From positions 106,489 through 170,488 of the forward strand of contig PDUO01000083.1 in NCBI GenBank assembly GCA_003008705.1: a stretch of 64,000 bases of DNA. Direction: 5' to 3'. The position numbers and the translations under genes were made by a program. Each line of letters starts with the position of its first letter. Positions within the stretch are counted from its first letter, which is position 1. Under the pieces are notes generated by a model. That model had not been told where the DNA came from. It did not search any database and saw nothing but the letters and a program-made list of their open reading frames with translations. Source of the stretch: Pezicula radicicola (Eukaryota > Ascomycota > Leotiomycetes > Helotiales > Dermateaceae). Positions 1 to 11,025 of this stretch are shown here, one piece after another.

Positions 1-49
1 CGTCCACGTTCAGAGCCGTGTCCGCCTCAAGAATCATCGCAATCACTGT

Positions 50-547
50 CTAAGAAAGATGCAAAGCCAAATTCAGGGACCTTCCCTTGATGTATTGCAT
101 AAAGCAGATGTGCAGCCACATAGTCCTCGCTGTTGATCTGACCATCGTCGACGACCTGTCCCTATTCTCCCAGCCTTGGGCTCCAGCGTTGGTGTGATAG
201 GTACTTTGCGTAAAAGTATCACCGCCGGGGCCAAGTAGTGGATCGTAATGTTCGTTCTGCTCATACAGAGGTTCCGGTATACTTTGTGAGACATCTCTCC
301 CGTAAAGCTCTGTTGCCCAGTTATCCCAGCTACTCAAATCAGATTGTTCCTGTCCCATGGAAGCGACAGAGGATCCGACACAGTTCGGATCCTGCAGCCA
401 GCCTTCACCGAACAAGTTTATCCCTGACACAGATTCTACACACTGGGGACTACTGTTGGAATTGGCTGTGATGGTCGGCGCTCCAGAAGGGGGAGGTGGC
501 GCGTTTGATCTAATATATCGGGACTCAGAGGGGTGGAAGGAACTCAT
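50..547 (-). CDS. Doubtful hypothetical ORF near the left edge
   Basis: An ATG-initiated reading frame of 165 codons, rich in Ser, Pro, Gly and Asn over its first 110 residues, which suggests a disordered region such as the N-terminus of a regulator. No family is recognised. Downstream of about position 160 a different minus-strand frame reads more like protein (a DGQINSEDY segment followed by a helix-like stretch). The gene may therefore be frameshifted, spliced in a way I cannot place, or continue beyond the left edge. A 69-codon frame at 586-795 on the same strand lies just upstream but begins with GTG directly after an in-frame stop, so it is not joined here. The ORF could also be chance. 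Confidence 0.28.
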   Translation of the reverse strand: MSSFHPSESRYIRSNAPPPPSGAPTITANSNSSPQCVESVSGINLFGEGWLQDPNCVGSSVASMGQEQSDLSSWDNWATELYGRDVSQSIPEPLYEQNEHYDPLLGPGGDTFTQSTYHTNAGAQGWENRDRSSTMVRSTARTMWLHICFMQYIKGRSLNLALHLS

Positions 548-3072
548 TGAATCTTCATGCTAGGAAAGAGTTCTGCTAATAAGGATCAGCCAGGCTTTCC
601 ATTCGGGATTGATACAATAAGTGATCCATCTAGCGTCTGTTCGATCACGTCTTCTAAATAGAAATGTTCAGCGGTACATACTACATTTGATACATTGTAT
701 AGGTTTCCACCCCCAACTTCTTGTCCTTCGGCCGGATGGTAGGGGCCGCTGGTATGTATCCTTCGATATAGGACGTTGATGTCGGGGTTAGACACCGCTC
801 ATAGGATGCGATAGTGAGCCGCGATGCTTCCCTATAGCAATCCCGGGCCTAACGTCGCAATTTCGGGTCTATGACTATTATAACACTCGATAAGAAGTTA
901 ATTAGGTCCCTATTCTCCTAGTCGTTGACTTAGTTGATAAGCTATTTACTCCAGTCTCTTCCTTCGCGTCTATGAAGATCTACCAAAACTGACAGTCCTT
1001 GACAAAGAACCGTTATACTCTCTTCGAGTGATAGTTTCAAGCCTTCTAGACTCCCGAAAGCAATATATTCGAGAACCAATCGAGGCGATGGCGTAAATGT
1101 CGACCCTATAAGCTTAACTACATAGTCCCTGAAAGATATTAGTAGGATATATCTAACTGAAGAAGCAGGCCTATCAACTAACAGTTGAGATTTGGCCTAT
1201 AATATCGGCATCCTTTTCCCACAACTTCCGGTTAAACCTTCTTTTGTGGAGAGGCTCCTTATACGCATACTCCAACCCTGTGCTAACATTCAAGTAACGC
1301 CTCACAACCGCGAAGACCCCTTTACCCAGCGGACAAGTCTGTGCTTGTCATGCCATATCATAGATTTCTGGCGTTTCTACGTCGAAAATCAAATAACAGC
1401 ACATCCCAGCGTGGGCGTATGTCGGTGGTCATGCACGCTGCAACCCCATTTAGCGAGTCGAGGGCGCTTCTAATGCTCGAGGGCAACCCTCTATATCTTC
1501 AGTCAGATCGCCATTAGAACCGCTGAAAGAACATACTGTCGACATGTTCTGTCTTATTGAACTCGCGCGTAAAGCTCTCGCTCACAGTCACAGCCTTTCG
1601 GAGGTGTGCGAAAAAGGGAGAGGTCGGGGTATATGAAATACAACAACAGCAACAACAATTGTAAAGATTTTGTTATGATATATGGATATGTCCAGATGCC
1701 AATCTTCTCCCGACGCAGAGATTCAATTCCAGGTCGACGGGCCACACAATTAACTGTTGGATTTCAACGACGAAGACAACAAATCGTAGGAACAAAGCTG
1801 TTGTTTTTCCTATTTTGCCATAGGAATACAAAACTACATACTTCGTACACTACTATCTTGTTACATGTGAAATCCGTACCATTCCTGACTATTGATTAAT
1901 AGTGATAGATGCTTGTAGTTAGTAGCAACCGGAAACAAAGCTCGGCAAAAGTCTGTCAGCCTGTGAGGTTCATTTTGGTTACATATTAGTATATCTTCAT
2001 TGTAGACTATAATTCCTTCTTCCTTTCGGGCCTTTGGCCTATTAACCTTGTTTTCTATTATAGTACTCTACGCGCAATGCTACTACATCTGAAATGCCTT
2101 ATTTTGTATAGGAATTAGGCTCTACTTAATGCCTAACTTATATATATAAAGGCCTAGTGCCTTCTACTCATTTTTTCAGAATTAAACAATTCAGACTCTT
2201 ATTCGTTTCCCATTTATAGTGCTCGAAGTTCACAAAGTCTAACAACTACTATAAATGTCGTTTTTTGCAAGCCACGGCTAGGTAACCTTAGAGGGGATCT
2301 CCGGATTCTTTCATTAACTTGAATCCCGAGTCTAATAAAAGGTTCTGCGGTAGTTAATTTAGACGGTGGCGGAGGATTCCATTAGCGCAAGACATGATAC
2401 TACAGTATCGCACATTTCGTGAGGTCATTCTTTGAATCTGCCTTGCACAAAACCTTGATTCCTTTCTCGTGACACGACGCCGCATATACAATTCTCTTGA
2501 GTGCCCAATGGAGAGATGCGTCCAAGGTGGCTGGTTTGTGGTAGGTCTTACACATATACAACATCGTGGTACGACTCTGAATTTGCGAAATCTGCCTCGA
2601 GAGAAGATTCCATAGAAATCGGGCGCAAGATCCCCAAAACTCATTCCAGGCTTGGCTTCACATGCATGTTGCACATTACGGCGAGGGTTTTTGCATCTGA
2701 GCCTCATTTTCCTGCAAAGGCTGCCTCGTTCCCCGTGACTGGGCGAGGAAGCAGGTTGATAAATAAGCCAATTATTGGCTTCAAAGACGTAAGAAGAGAG
2801 GAAAGAGGTAAGGATCTAGTGCTGCTTTCTCTGCTGGCGCAATCTAGATCTGGTCGTCGCACGCCACAACGAAGTACTTAGCGCATACCAAGATTCAAAA
2901 TGGATGAGAGGAATGTGGCTGTGGGGAGACACAAGCCGTAGTGAATCTCGCCAATGATACGCTCGACTACCACACTCAGCTGCCCCGCCTAAATATGACA
3001 AGACAGTTAAAAGTTGGTGTCATGCCCATCTCAATTTCTGGTCACTGATTGAAAACTACCAACGCGACCGCG
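548..3072. other. Gene-poor interval, no supported gene
   Basis: Both strands contain only short overlapping frames (for example 126 codons at 2501-2881 plus and 117 codons at 2354-2707 minus) with Arg/Ser/Cys-rich composition typical of non-coding frames. No domain, transposon end or tandem array was recognised. The last part before 3073 presumably holds the promoter of the DUF3433-type gene. Confidence 0.5.
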
Positions 3073-5103
3073 ATGGACCAGGCCGAAGAGTCTAGCAGAA
3101 TGTTGGCGGATTCAGCAGAGAAGGCTTCCCAGGAGTTCAAGATTCAGGGTGCGCATTTAATCCTTTGCCAGCTAGCAAGTGAAGAGAAATTCCTGACTGA
3201 GATTTAGACCGTAGGAGCCCTCAGTCAACTACTTCGGCACGAAATTGCTACAGTCCTGTTGTCGTTCGTACGTGGTTCCTCGTCGTCCTCGCATTTGTGA
3301 ACGTAGCCTTCCTTGCCCTAGCTATAGCAACCCTTCTGTCCAAAACTACACAGAATTCCGATCGAAGCTTCGAATCTTCCTGTGAGTACTTATGGAATAT
3401 CACGGGCCTTCCAAGCGATGTCTCCAATGCCACAACTTCAAGTAGTACGACTCAGTACATATATTCCCTGGGCGACTTAGTTGCCTTTTGTCCGTCTGGT
3501 TACACGTGCCAGCGGACAAGCTGTATCCCCACCGCCGGCGCGCCGCCTGGAGCCAGCTGGACAAACTTTGGCCTTTTGTCCAGCAGTCAGTATTTCGTCG
3601 GCACGTACCTGACAACTCTAATTGCGGTAATATTCAAAATAATATGGGAAACAGTGAACGACAACCTTGGTCTGATGGAGCCATACTACAAAATGGCTCA
3701 GCCCGCAGGTGCATCAGCATCGGACACTATATGCCTTAATCTCGGTGGCATGTTCGCCCTCAGACACATTCTCAACAGACGACACACCGAATTGCTCGTT
3801 GCTAGCGTTGCGACTGCTTTTGTAACTCTTAGTGTGCCGTTTGCGTCCGAAGCTATGACTTTCAAGACGCGTGGTGATAGTAATGACGATTGTAATGCTG
3901 ATGCCGACGGACAAAATTGCCACCCCTATCTATACGTTAATAGAGGATTTACAGGCGTCCTCGCTGGTATAGCTATCATTAACACCATCCTCATATCTAT
4001 CCTTGCCAAACGCCAGAGGAAGAAGCGTAGTGGTTTGTTCACGAATCCCAGTAGCATTGCTGCAACTGCATCTTTGATGGATCACCCAAGTGTTTCGGCT
4101 ATGCTGCGAGCCATTCCATCAGATGCTAACCAAAAGCAAGTCCTGCTTGCACTTAAAGGTTCGAACTGGAAGTTAGCAAGTTGGCATAATCCTGAAGGGT
4201 ATGGCTTCGTTGTAGACAATGTCCAAATAACCCAACTTGATATTGCGGAGAATGCAAAGCATCTGGCAGCACCCCAGGCAAAGATTCGTTCGGAAGCTGA
4301 TCAGTCCGGCACTGCTAGAAGCGCAAGTCGACGTAGGCGTAATTGGGCTCGAATGCTCGGAATCATCAGTTTCTTTGCTATTTTGGCTGGAGTACTGACG
4401 GTCATCACGTACTACTGCTGGACTTACATCAAGGATAGCCCGTTCGAGAAATTCATGGACAGTCAGAGCACTGGTCTTCGCTTCTTATGGACAACGATCG
4501 GTTTGCTAATTTCGTGTGGCTGGAAAACCATTGATGATGGTAGGCTTGGAATTCCGATGCCTCTACCACCTGAGTAGGTACTGACTCCCCCATTTAGGGA
4601 CCCGCCAGCAAGAACCATACCAGCGACTGCTGCACAAGCCAGCGTCCGCAAAGGACACTCTTCTCGTCACTGCAAACACCATCCCGCTAACAGCATTTTT
4701 CGCAAATCTGCGGAGAAGAAACTTCTTCCTCGCATTCATCTCGCTCAATGCCGTGCTCTCAGAGGCTCTAACGGTCACGCTCGGCTCGGTGGCTTATAGT
4801 AGCCAAACATCATATAACGGTTACAAAGTCTCCACGTACATCAGCCAGGCCATCCTAGCCGTCATGCTGATCGCGCTAGTCTGGCTGCTCCTAAGGCCAC
4901 ATTACACCCTGCCTAGGAAGCCTGACAACATCGCTGCGGTTATGACATATCTGTACGGCTCTTCTATCATCAAAACTGCTCGGGACCTGTCATTGATAGG
5001 GACTCGCAAGCCATTCGATCATTTTAATCGGCATGGCTCCTACCTATTCCAGGCACGGACTGGTCCAGACTGTAAGGAGAGGCTCATCATCGATGTTTGT
5101 TAG
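3073..5103 (+). CDS. Fungal polytopic membrane protein, DUF3433 type
   Basis: Three exons, 3073-3148, 3208-4539 and 4598-5103, encode about 637 residues. Intron 1 (59 nt) joins GAC across the splice with CTGAC and TTTAG near its 3' end. Intron 2 (58 nt) removes the apparent TAG at 4575-4577 and restores the family reading IDDGTRQQEPYQRLL. The architecture is two related membrane halves. The first has TM segments near residues 45-65, then a loop, then IIWETVNDNLGLMEPYYKM. The second has a TM pair, then GWKTIDDGTRQQEPYQRLL and further TM segments. The aromatic/acidic EPYY/EPYQ motifs are the DUF3433 signature as I know it. Function is unknown in the family; plasma-membrane or vacuolar location is inference. 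The gene appears intact. The frame at 3297 opens with GTG, so the first ATG of exon 1 was used. Confidence 0.8.
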
Positions 5104-5283
5104 TTATATATTGTATAATGTGGCCACCTAGCTGTAGGTAATAGAATAGCGTGAAGCCTTTACTTAGTAAGGCTAAGAGGGTTACAGTTAGACTAAATTT
5201 TAGCTAAGATTATAGTATTAGTTTTATTTAGTTTAAAATATAATTTAATTATTTTATTATAACCTATTATTTTTATTTTATAA

Positions 5284-5466
5284 TGCTGGGAATATAGTAC
5301 GGAACCATCAAGGTTCTGTAAGCGAGCCAAGTAGCCGAGGACTACTTATATCGTAGCATTCATTTCTGTTCCATATAATCATTATCAATCTATCAATCAA
5401 GTTATTACAGTGTTATTCAGTTCTACCTATTCTCTTATGAGTATACTCACCCTGGTGATTCCAACA
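5284..5466. mobile_element. Solo LTR, Ty1/copia-like, with 5-bp target duplication
   Basis: A 183-bp unit starts TGCTGGGAAT and ends GATTCCAACA, an imperfect short inverted repeat with TG..CA termini. It is flanked on both sides by the pentamer TATAA (5279-5283 and 5467-5471), as expected for integrase-mediated insertion. No internal domain or second LTR is adjacent, so this is a solo LTR left by LTR-LTR recombination. Copia rather than gypsy is a guess from the TGTTGGAAT-type terminus. Confidence 0.75.
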
Positions 5467-6483
5467 TATAAGTTTTAAATTAATTATAATATCTTTATAT
5501 TATACTCTTTTCATTTCTGTTAAATAACGCTTATTTAATAGACTTTATAAGTTAAAGTTATAAAGAGTATACTGTAAGTAGTCAGAAGCTTTAAGAAGTC
5601 TTTATTTATTAAACTCTACCTTATTATATAAGTTAACATCTAGTTTATTTTAAATTAATAAATATATATAGAAATTTTAAAAGGACTATTAGAGAATTAA
5701 AATGCTATAAAAGTAGTACTTTCTATTTGTTAGACCCCCTAGATAGCTTGTACCACCCGCCCACTGAATAACCTCTATTTAAATAGGGCGGGGGGTATAG
5801 GGGAGTATAAGTGGTAGATATTCCAAGGAGGGGATAGCTAAAAGGAACCTTGACTTATAGGTGGCCTAAGCGGAGTGACGTTTAAAACCCTTCAAGAGCA
5901 CGCGTTCTTTTCTTGCCGGATAAGGTTTAAATTCTAGCTAGGCTGGAATTATTTAATATAGGTGAACTGTGTTTTTGTTGGGGGGGGGNGGGGGGGGGCG
6001 GATATTTAGCTATATTTTAGCTACACTGCCTATATTCTTTGTTGTCGCAGAGATACCGTAGCTTGGGAGTAGAGGAGATGCGGTAGTTCGTGTTTGCAAG
6101 TGCGACACAAGTTGACAATCTGTCTGCGGGCGAGAGGGGGTTTTTTTTTCTGTACGCTGTTTAGTTAATGGTTCACAGAGGGAGGGAGAGCGAAATTAAT
6201 TCGTGTATTGTAAGAGCCTAAGTGGGGTAGGGGAAAAAGAGAGGAGCGAGGGAGGAATATAGTCGAGGGCGAAGGGTAGAAGAAGGCGTTGCATACTTAT
6301 CTCGCATACATGATGGCTAGCTGCAAGCAAACCAAACTGTACTATAAGGTTGTTGTTAGTGATGATGATGCTGGCGTTGGGAAGAGGCTTGCGGAGAAGC
6401 TGAAAAGAGGAAGAGGAAGGCAGAGAGTAAAAAAAGCTCCCAGGCAACAATTACTTCAAATGAGTTTTGCCTGAGACCGCATC
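5467..6483. other. A+T-rich and low-complexity interval
   Basis: From 5467 to about 5720 the sequence is nearly all A and T, consistent with RIP-degraded repeat DNA. A 19-base G run at 5980-5998 contains the only N of the window (5989). From 6180 to 6440 the plus strand is strongly purine-rich (GA tracts). No gene supported. Confidence 0.6.
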
Positions 6484-6529
6484 GAATATCCTGGGTTGGG
6501 GTTACCCTAACCCTAAGAATATCCTGGGT
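6484..6529. repeat. Short interstitial telomeric repeat bounded by a 13-bp direct repeat
   Basis: Two perfect CCCTAA hexamers lie at 6505-6516, preceded by GGGTTGGGGTTA. The block is bracketed by an exact 13-bp direct repeat, GAATATCCTGGGT, at 6484-6496 and 6517-6529. CCCTAA is the common ascomycete telomere unit. The arrangement resembles a repaired double-strand break or an ancient telomere-associated insertion. Confidence 0.55.
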
Positions 6530-6724
6530 CTGTAGCCATTTAGTAAATGATCACGGGCTTTCCTTCACGTGCGTGTTGGGGTTGGGGTTGGGATGGCTGT
6601 CGTTATTGTATTTTGTCTCGCTTCACCTTTTTTTGGTCGTTTCCTAATTGTGGTAAAGTTCTACAAACACAGACTAAGCTCTCTAATAATCAAAGGACTC
6701 TAGAACAGCCAGTGACTGCTATCG

Positions 6725-7440
6725 TCTCAAGTTTTTCTCTGATCTCTATTTTTTTTAACTTCCACATCTTTGTTTGATTTCACCAGTTCCCTTATCTCTT
6801 CCACTTCTAGCTCATCGTTCACAATATCCTCGAGCTTACGCATCAAGTGCCGCTCGACTATCTGGATAAGGACACTTGCGACGAACTGACGGGATACAAT
6901 CTGACTATTTTCAGTAGATGCTACTTTTCTCGGGACCCGTGCTAGAGTGCGGGAACACTTACCTCGTAATATATCCTACCGCTGTATCAAAACGACGTGT
7001 TGATGCAACATCTTCATGCCGGTCGTCTATGGCCAATACACGGGTGTCAAGGTCCCAAGTCATGGCATACCTTAACAATTTCTCTCTGAAAACGACATTT
7101 TGTTCTTGAACCCGAGCCCGAAGATGTACAGCATGAGGACTGTCATAATCTACGAGGTCGCTTTCGTAAAGTGCCGTCTGTGGAGAATTGCCATATGCTT
7201 TAGCCGCTCTGTAGAGAATTTAAAAGCTCTCTTCAGCTTTTTCTCATTGAGATCTCCACCTAGACTGGCCATTTCGGCTTGCAGGGTGTTCCCTTTCATA
7301 TTCAAGGCTTTGAATAGCTAGGGTAGCTCTTCCTTCGCAACGTCGAAAAGCAAGACAGCCAGGCGCTTTCGGAGAGTCACGATCCCTCGATCATTAGAGT
7401 CAATTTGATTCCAGGGTGCCTCATTCTGGAAAACCGTGCC
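6725..7440 (-). pseudogene. Decayed dynamin-like GTPase, stalk and GED region
   Basis: Reading leftward from about 7424, the frame gives GIVTLRKRLAVLLFDVAKEELP, matching the stalk of fungal dynamin-family proteins. It then has a TAG, a coiled stretch with AEMASLGGDLNEKKL, and a frame change near 7205 into RARVQEQNVVFREKLLRYA. A probable intron follows (GTAAGT..AATAG, ending near 6915). The last exon reads FVASVLIQIVERHLMRKLED, typical of the GTPase effector domain, and then changes frame again at the T8 tract near 6750. The G domain is absent. Fungal dynamin-like proteins of this kind function in membrane remodelling; this copy is dead. Confidence 0.6.
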
Positions 7441-7669
7441 TCCTTGCTATCGCGGTCTTCGGGGAATATGTACGGAATACCTTTCCATAAAGGTAGAAGG
7501 CTAGCTATAGCCGGAGCTCACGCTACTATGCTGAATTTGTAACCATGGGGATTTAAAGACACGTAAGGCTTAAAACGAATGAATTCAGTTGGTGACTGCC
7601 AAAGTAATCGAGGCCTAATCAAGCCGTTATATACAAGAAAAAAAACACGCTGTGCATTCGATAGAAACG

Positions 7670-9034
7670 CTAGAGGAAACGTCCCTCCTCTCCCAACCAG
7701 CTAGCCATGTAGTCGTAGGCTGTCTCGGTGGTATTCCCATACTGGCCAGAATAAGTTTCACATGCCGTGCATGTGTCAATGTTATGCTGCGCCCCTTCAA
7801 CGAAGACAATAGATGTGTCGTTGCTACCAGAGTTGAGATAAATCATTTCACAATTTGGGAATAGCCAATAGCCTGTCATACCCATAGTAAGAAGCGGCGA
7901 CTTAATTCCACGCACAGCCTCATTTGGTACCATGTGGCTTGAGTTCCATTGTATGCCCGTAAAGCCCGTTGCGTTATAACCGAAGTCATCGGTAACCGTC
8001 ATTGCAAAGGCGCCTAAGAACCGCCTAACAGATGTCTTCAGCGCGCCATTTGTGTATGAAGCCGCCTCAGACGGGCCGAAATTAGTTGCCACACGAACAG
8101 TATGGATAACTGAAGTAGTAATAGATTCATTTGCATGTAGGAGAGGCCAGGCGTGTACCGTGCGCGAAAGAAAACCTGTATCCTGGGGGTACAGCTTATT
8201 GTTTTGCTGTCCATAGTCCGCATCCGGAATGTATAAATCCTCATCATCAATGAACAACCCGGTTCCATTATCAATTGCTGCTATACGCTCCTGAGAATAT
8301 TTGACCACGCGCTGCATGCGTTTTGCCACGGCTGACATAAAGGCCGTGGTGAATTCAGTAGTGTATTTACTTGATCCTGTTGCATTGAAACCGTTCGCAG
8401 TGTTATAGACGCTAAGGCTGGCATTTCTCTGCATACCATTTGTCTCATCTATAATTTCGGCGCCCAGGCTTAAAAGCACCTGGGTCGAGATACCGTAAAC
8501 AGGATCAATTAGCATAACTCCATCAGCCGGCGTAAGGTCTGCTAAGGTGGTCGGGCAAGGTAGCAGCTTTTCCGATCCGTTACATGCTGCAAGGCCGTTC
8601 TCTGCAATGTTCTGGTAGGCGGCCATCACCCCGCCACCGCCGCTGTGTCCGAATAGGACAACCTTGTCGATCTCTGTAAGATTTTGCAAGTACTCCACGC
8701 CGACGGCAACAGATAGCATGGTACCCTCAAGATCGATATCTGCTTGCTGAGCGCTGTATAGACTGGCGGGATCGTCGGCGCATAAAACCGTGTAGCCTCG
8801 CGCAGCTAGCTGTGTGCAAGCGGGGAAAGCGATATAGTCAGCTGCAGTATGCATGACGAAAACTGCGACGGCTGCTTCTGCTGTAGTAGTGTCGTCCGGC
8901 CGATACAGCCCCCCGACGACTACCACCCCGCTGCCCAAAGTATTCAAATTCACCAGTACAGGTTCCGGTAGGGCATAAGAGAAGCTGATCAGCGCAGTCA
9001 GGGCCGCAAATACAGCTTTCTTAAGGTTGACCAT
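7670..9034 (-). CDS. Secreted alpha/beta hydrolase
   Basis: An uninterrupted 454-codon frame. The start chosen is the first ATG (9034), which gives a good signal peptide: basic MVNLKK, a hydrophobic core, and likely cleavage near SYA-LPEP. A further ten upstream in-frame codons open only with TTG. The nucleophile elbow is GHSGGG with Ser at about residue 131; the strand before it reads KVVLFGH. A C-terminal His in GAQHN is a candidate for the catalytic base. Several NxS/T sites and Cys pairs fit secretion. The fold resembles chlorophyllase/PAF-acetylhydrolase-like or dienelactone-hydrolase-like esterases, but the substrate cannot be told. No frame damage is visible, although it sits between a dead dynamin-like gene and transposon remains. 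Confidence 0.85.
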   Translation of the reverse strand: MVNLKKAVFAALTALISFSYALPEPVLVNLNTLGSGVVVVGGLYRPDDTTTAEAAVAVFVMHTAADYIAFPACTQLAARGYTVLCADDPASLYSAQQADIDLEGTMLSVAVGVEYLQNLTEIDKVVLFGHSGGGGVMAAYQNIAENGLAACNGSEKLLPCPTTLADLTPADGVMLIDPVYGISTQVLLSLGAEIIDETNGMQRNASLSVYNTANGFNATGSSKYTTEFTTAFMSAVAKRMQRVVKYSQERIAAIDNGTGLFIDDEDLYIPDADYGQQNNKLYPQDTGFLSRTVHAWPLLHANESITTSVIHTVRVATNFGPSEAASYTNGALKTSVRRFLGAFAMTVTDDFGYNATGFTGIQWNSSHMVPNEAVRGIKSPLLTMGMTGYWLFPNCEMIYLNSGSNDTSIVFVEGAQHNIDTCTACETYSGQYGNTTETAYDYMASWLGEEGRFL

Positions 9035-9590
9035 ATTTGCTTTCCTTAGAACAAAACTTATCAAGCACAGAAGGGTGTTGCGTATTGAAGCGACAGAAGG
9101 AGGTTAACGAATGAAGCGATGAAGACATCAGCAATAATGCAACTTGAAGGTAATGGTGCAAGCACATAGGAATGTTTATAAATCGTCCTCTAGGCTGTAC
9201 ATGGATCCCAATGATCGGACGATGCCACTAAGCACAAGGATACTATGTTACGTGTAGCTGTCGTGGTGTCATCAGATGAGAGATTGGATTTTGTGAATGA
9301 ATGATGTGAAGTATTAGCATCTTGCTTGTAGAACTGGAAGTGTTGCGTGTACACTGTACACACAATGAGTGACCGGTGGGTAGGGAGAAGGACTAACACA
9401 GCCAATTGCCAAGCACACATGACCAAGGAACATTTAGTTGCAGGACCGTTCAATCAGTACGCGCAAACAATTAACGTCATTCTCAGCTATTTATTATTTA
9501 CTGTTTACCTTTTGAATTTGCAGCTCCATACAATGCGACTATTATAGATATCTATGGAACCATAGACAAAGATAGTATGACTATGATTGC

Positions 9591-10027
9591 AAAGGCGCGG
9601 GCAAAAAGTAACCGAACACCGACTGTTAGCGAGAAATCCTATGAACCCTACTAATCGTTGGTATTCGTTTGGGCCCCTTCTAATGTATATTTGTTTTTAT
9701 TTAGAGAAAGGAAGCCATATGGGTAAGTAAGTTATATAATTTATATAAAATATATTTATAAAATATTTTATTTTTTCCCTTCTATTTCTTTTCGTTATAA
9801 ATATAACCTTTAGACTTATAAGTTTAATAAATTTAAATATAATAATCTTTATTAAAAATAAATATAAACTTAAATTTATAGAATAATAATTATAAATAAT
9901 TTAATTATTTCTATTATATTTATATACTAAAGGAAGTGTATTTAATATATAAAAACTATTAATTTCTAGTAGGGCTATAATTTTCATTAAATTAGACGGT
10001 GTTCGGTTACTTTTTGCCCGCGCCTTT
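9591..10027. mobile_element. 437-bp terminal-inverted-repeat element (MITE-like)
   Basis: A perfect 31-bp inverted repeat, beginning AAAGGCGCGGGCAAAAAG, occupies 9591-9621 and 9997-10027. The interior (about 9700-9990) is extremely A+T-rich and has no coding potential. No target-site duplication is evident at the flanks. The perfect, G+C-richer ends around a degraded core suggest a non-autonomous DNA transposon whose termini escaped or post-date the mutation of the interior. Confidence 0.75.
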
Positions 10028-10262
10028 CTAATTAACGAATTGATATTTGACATACACTTAACCTAAATAGTATTATGAGCAGGAGGCGCGAGCACACAAA
10101 TGATACGTTGTCAGTGCACCACAGGCTTCCCCACCAAAAAGCAATACCAAAATGACTACCACTCGCCAGGATCGATGTAACCAAGATGACCGATTTTCTA
10201 CGACTTCTACGACCTGCATTCAACACCAATTCCATCGAAGGAGATACAACATCTGTCAACTC

Positions 10263-10680
10263 CTGGGGAGCAATTTGATGTGGCTATAAAAGCCCTTTAC
10301 TATTCCTTCGTGAATCTGGCTAGGAGGGACCCATTATACAAGTCGATTATGAGGCCCAAGTTCTATCACCGCACATAGTCTCAATTCTAGAGGATTTTGG
10401 TACACTCACACATGCCCTTCGAATGGAGCCTTTAATTTATGGAAGATGGAAACTCAGGTCACAGCCAGAAGTCGACAAAGAACTATTGCACAATATTCCG
10501 TTCAAATCATGGCATTCTATTACTTCGTCAACCTTCAACAAGCCCTGATATAAATCCCATTGAGAGGTGTTGGAGGAGAATTAAGCAATCGCTTCACCCG
10601 TGTCAGTATACCGTATGGTCAATGTATTGGAATTCCTAATGAGGCTAATATTCATGCGCAATGTCAGCACTGTCTTTTAA
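10263..10680 (+). pseudogene. Tc1/mariner-family transposase remnant
   Basis: The frame at 10439-10639 contains EDGNSGHSQKSTKNY followed by STSPDINPIERCWRRIKQSL. These are the second and third acidic regions of DDE-type Tc1/mariner (Fot1/Ant1-like) transposases. Upstream, another frame reads GYKSPLLFLRE and QVDYEAQVLSPHIVSILEDFG, which matches the region between the catalytic Asp residues, but stops and a frame change separate it from the C-terminal part. The N-terminal DNA-binding region is not recognisable and no terminal repeats were found. It abuts the 437-bp inverted-repeat element, but a link is not demonstrated. Confidence 0.7.
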
Positions 10681-11025
10681 CCTTCACCTCCATTCAACTC
10701 CAATCCGGCAAGCAGAAGAGATAATTTCACAAGTCACGCAGAGGATGTCGAAATTACAAAAAGCGACATATAAAGGCAAGTAACTCGCTACCAGCAACGA
10801 TCCATCTTATCGCCCATCTATCTATACAGTTTTTATTAACTTCAGCTTGTGAAAATAGCTGACTACTTAGTAGTGCGATAGCGCGAACTACGTAGTTCGG
10901 AAGAAGACTACCTGCGTGTATCAGTCTCGTCCAGAGTCAGCAGCCAACCAGAACAAGATCACATTGCTTACACGACATCCCAAAGATACGTCGACGAGTA
11001 CTCAGTAGTCAATCTGAGGCTATCT

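Noticed and set aside
73..160. EF-hand/EH-like reading DGQINSEDY on the minus strand
   Set aside because: Only one short loop-like segment, frame not connected to the upstream ORF, and too little sequence before the window edge.
4540..4597. Premature TAG and frame change in the DUF3433-type gene
   Set aside because: A 58-nt GT..AG intron with CTGAC branch restores the exact family motif, so the gene is intact, not a pseudogene.
9588..10680. A single autonomous Tc1/mariner element comprising the inverted-repeat element and the transposase relic
   Set aside because: The transposase lies outside the inverted repeats and no matching terminus was found beyond it.
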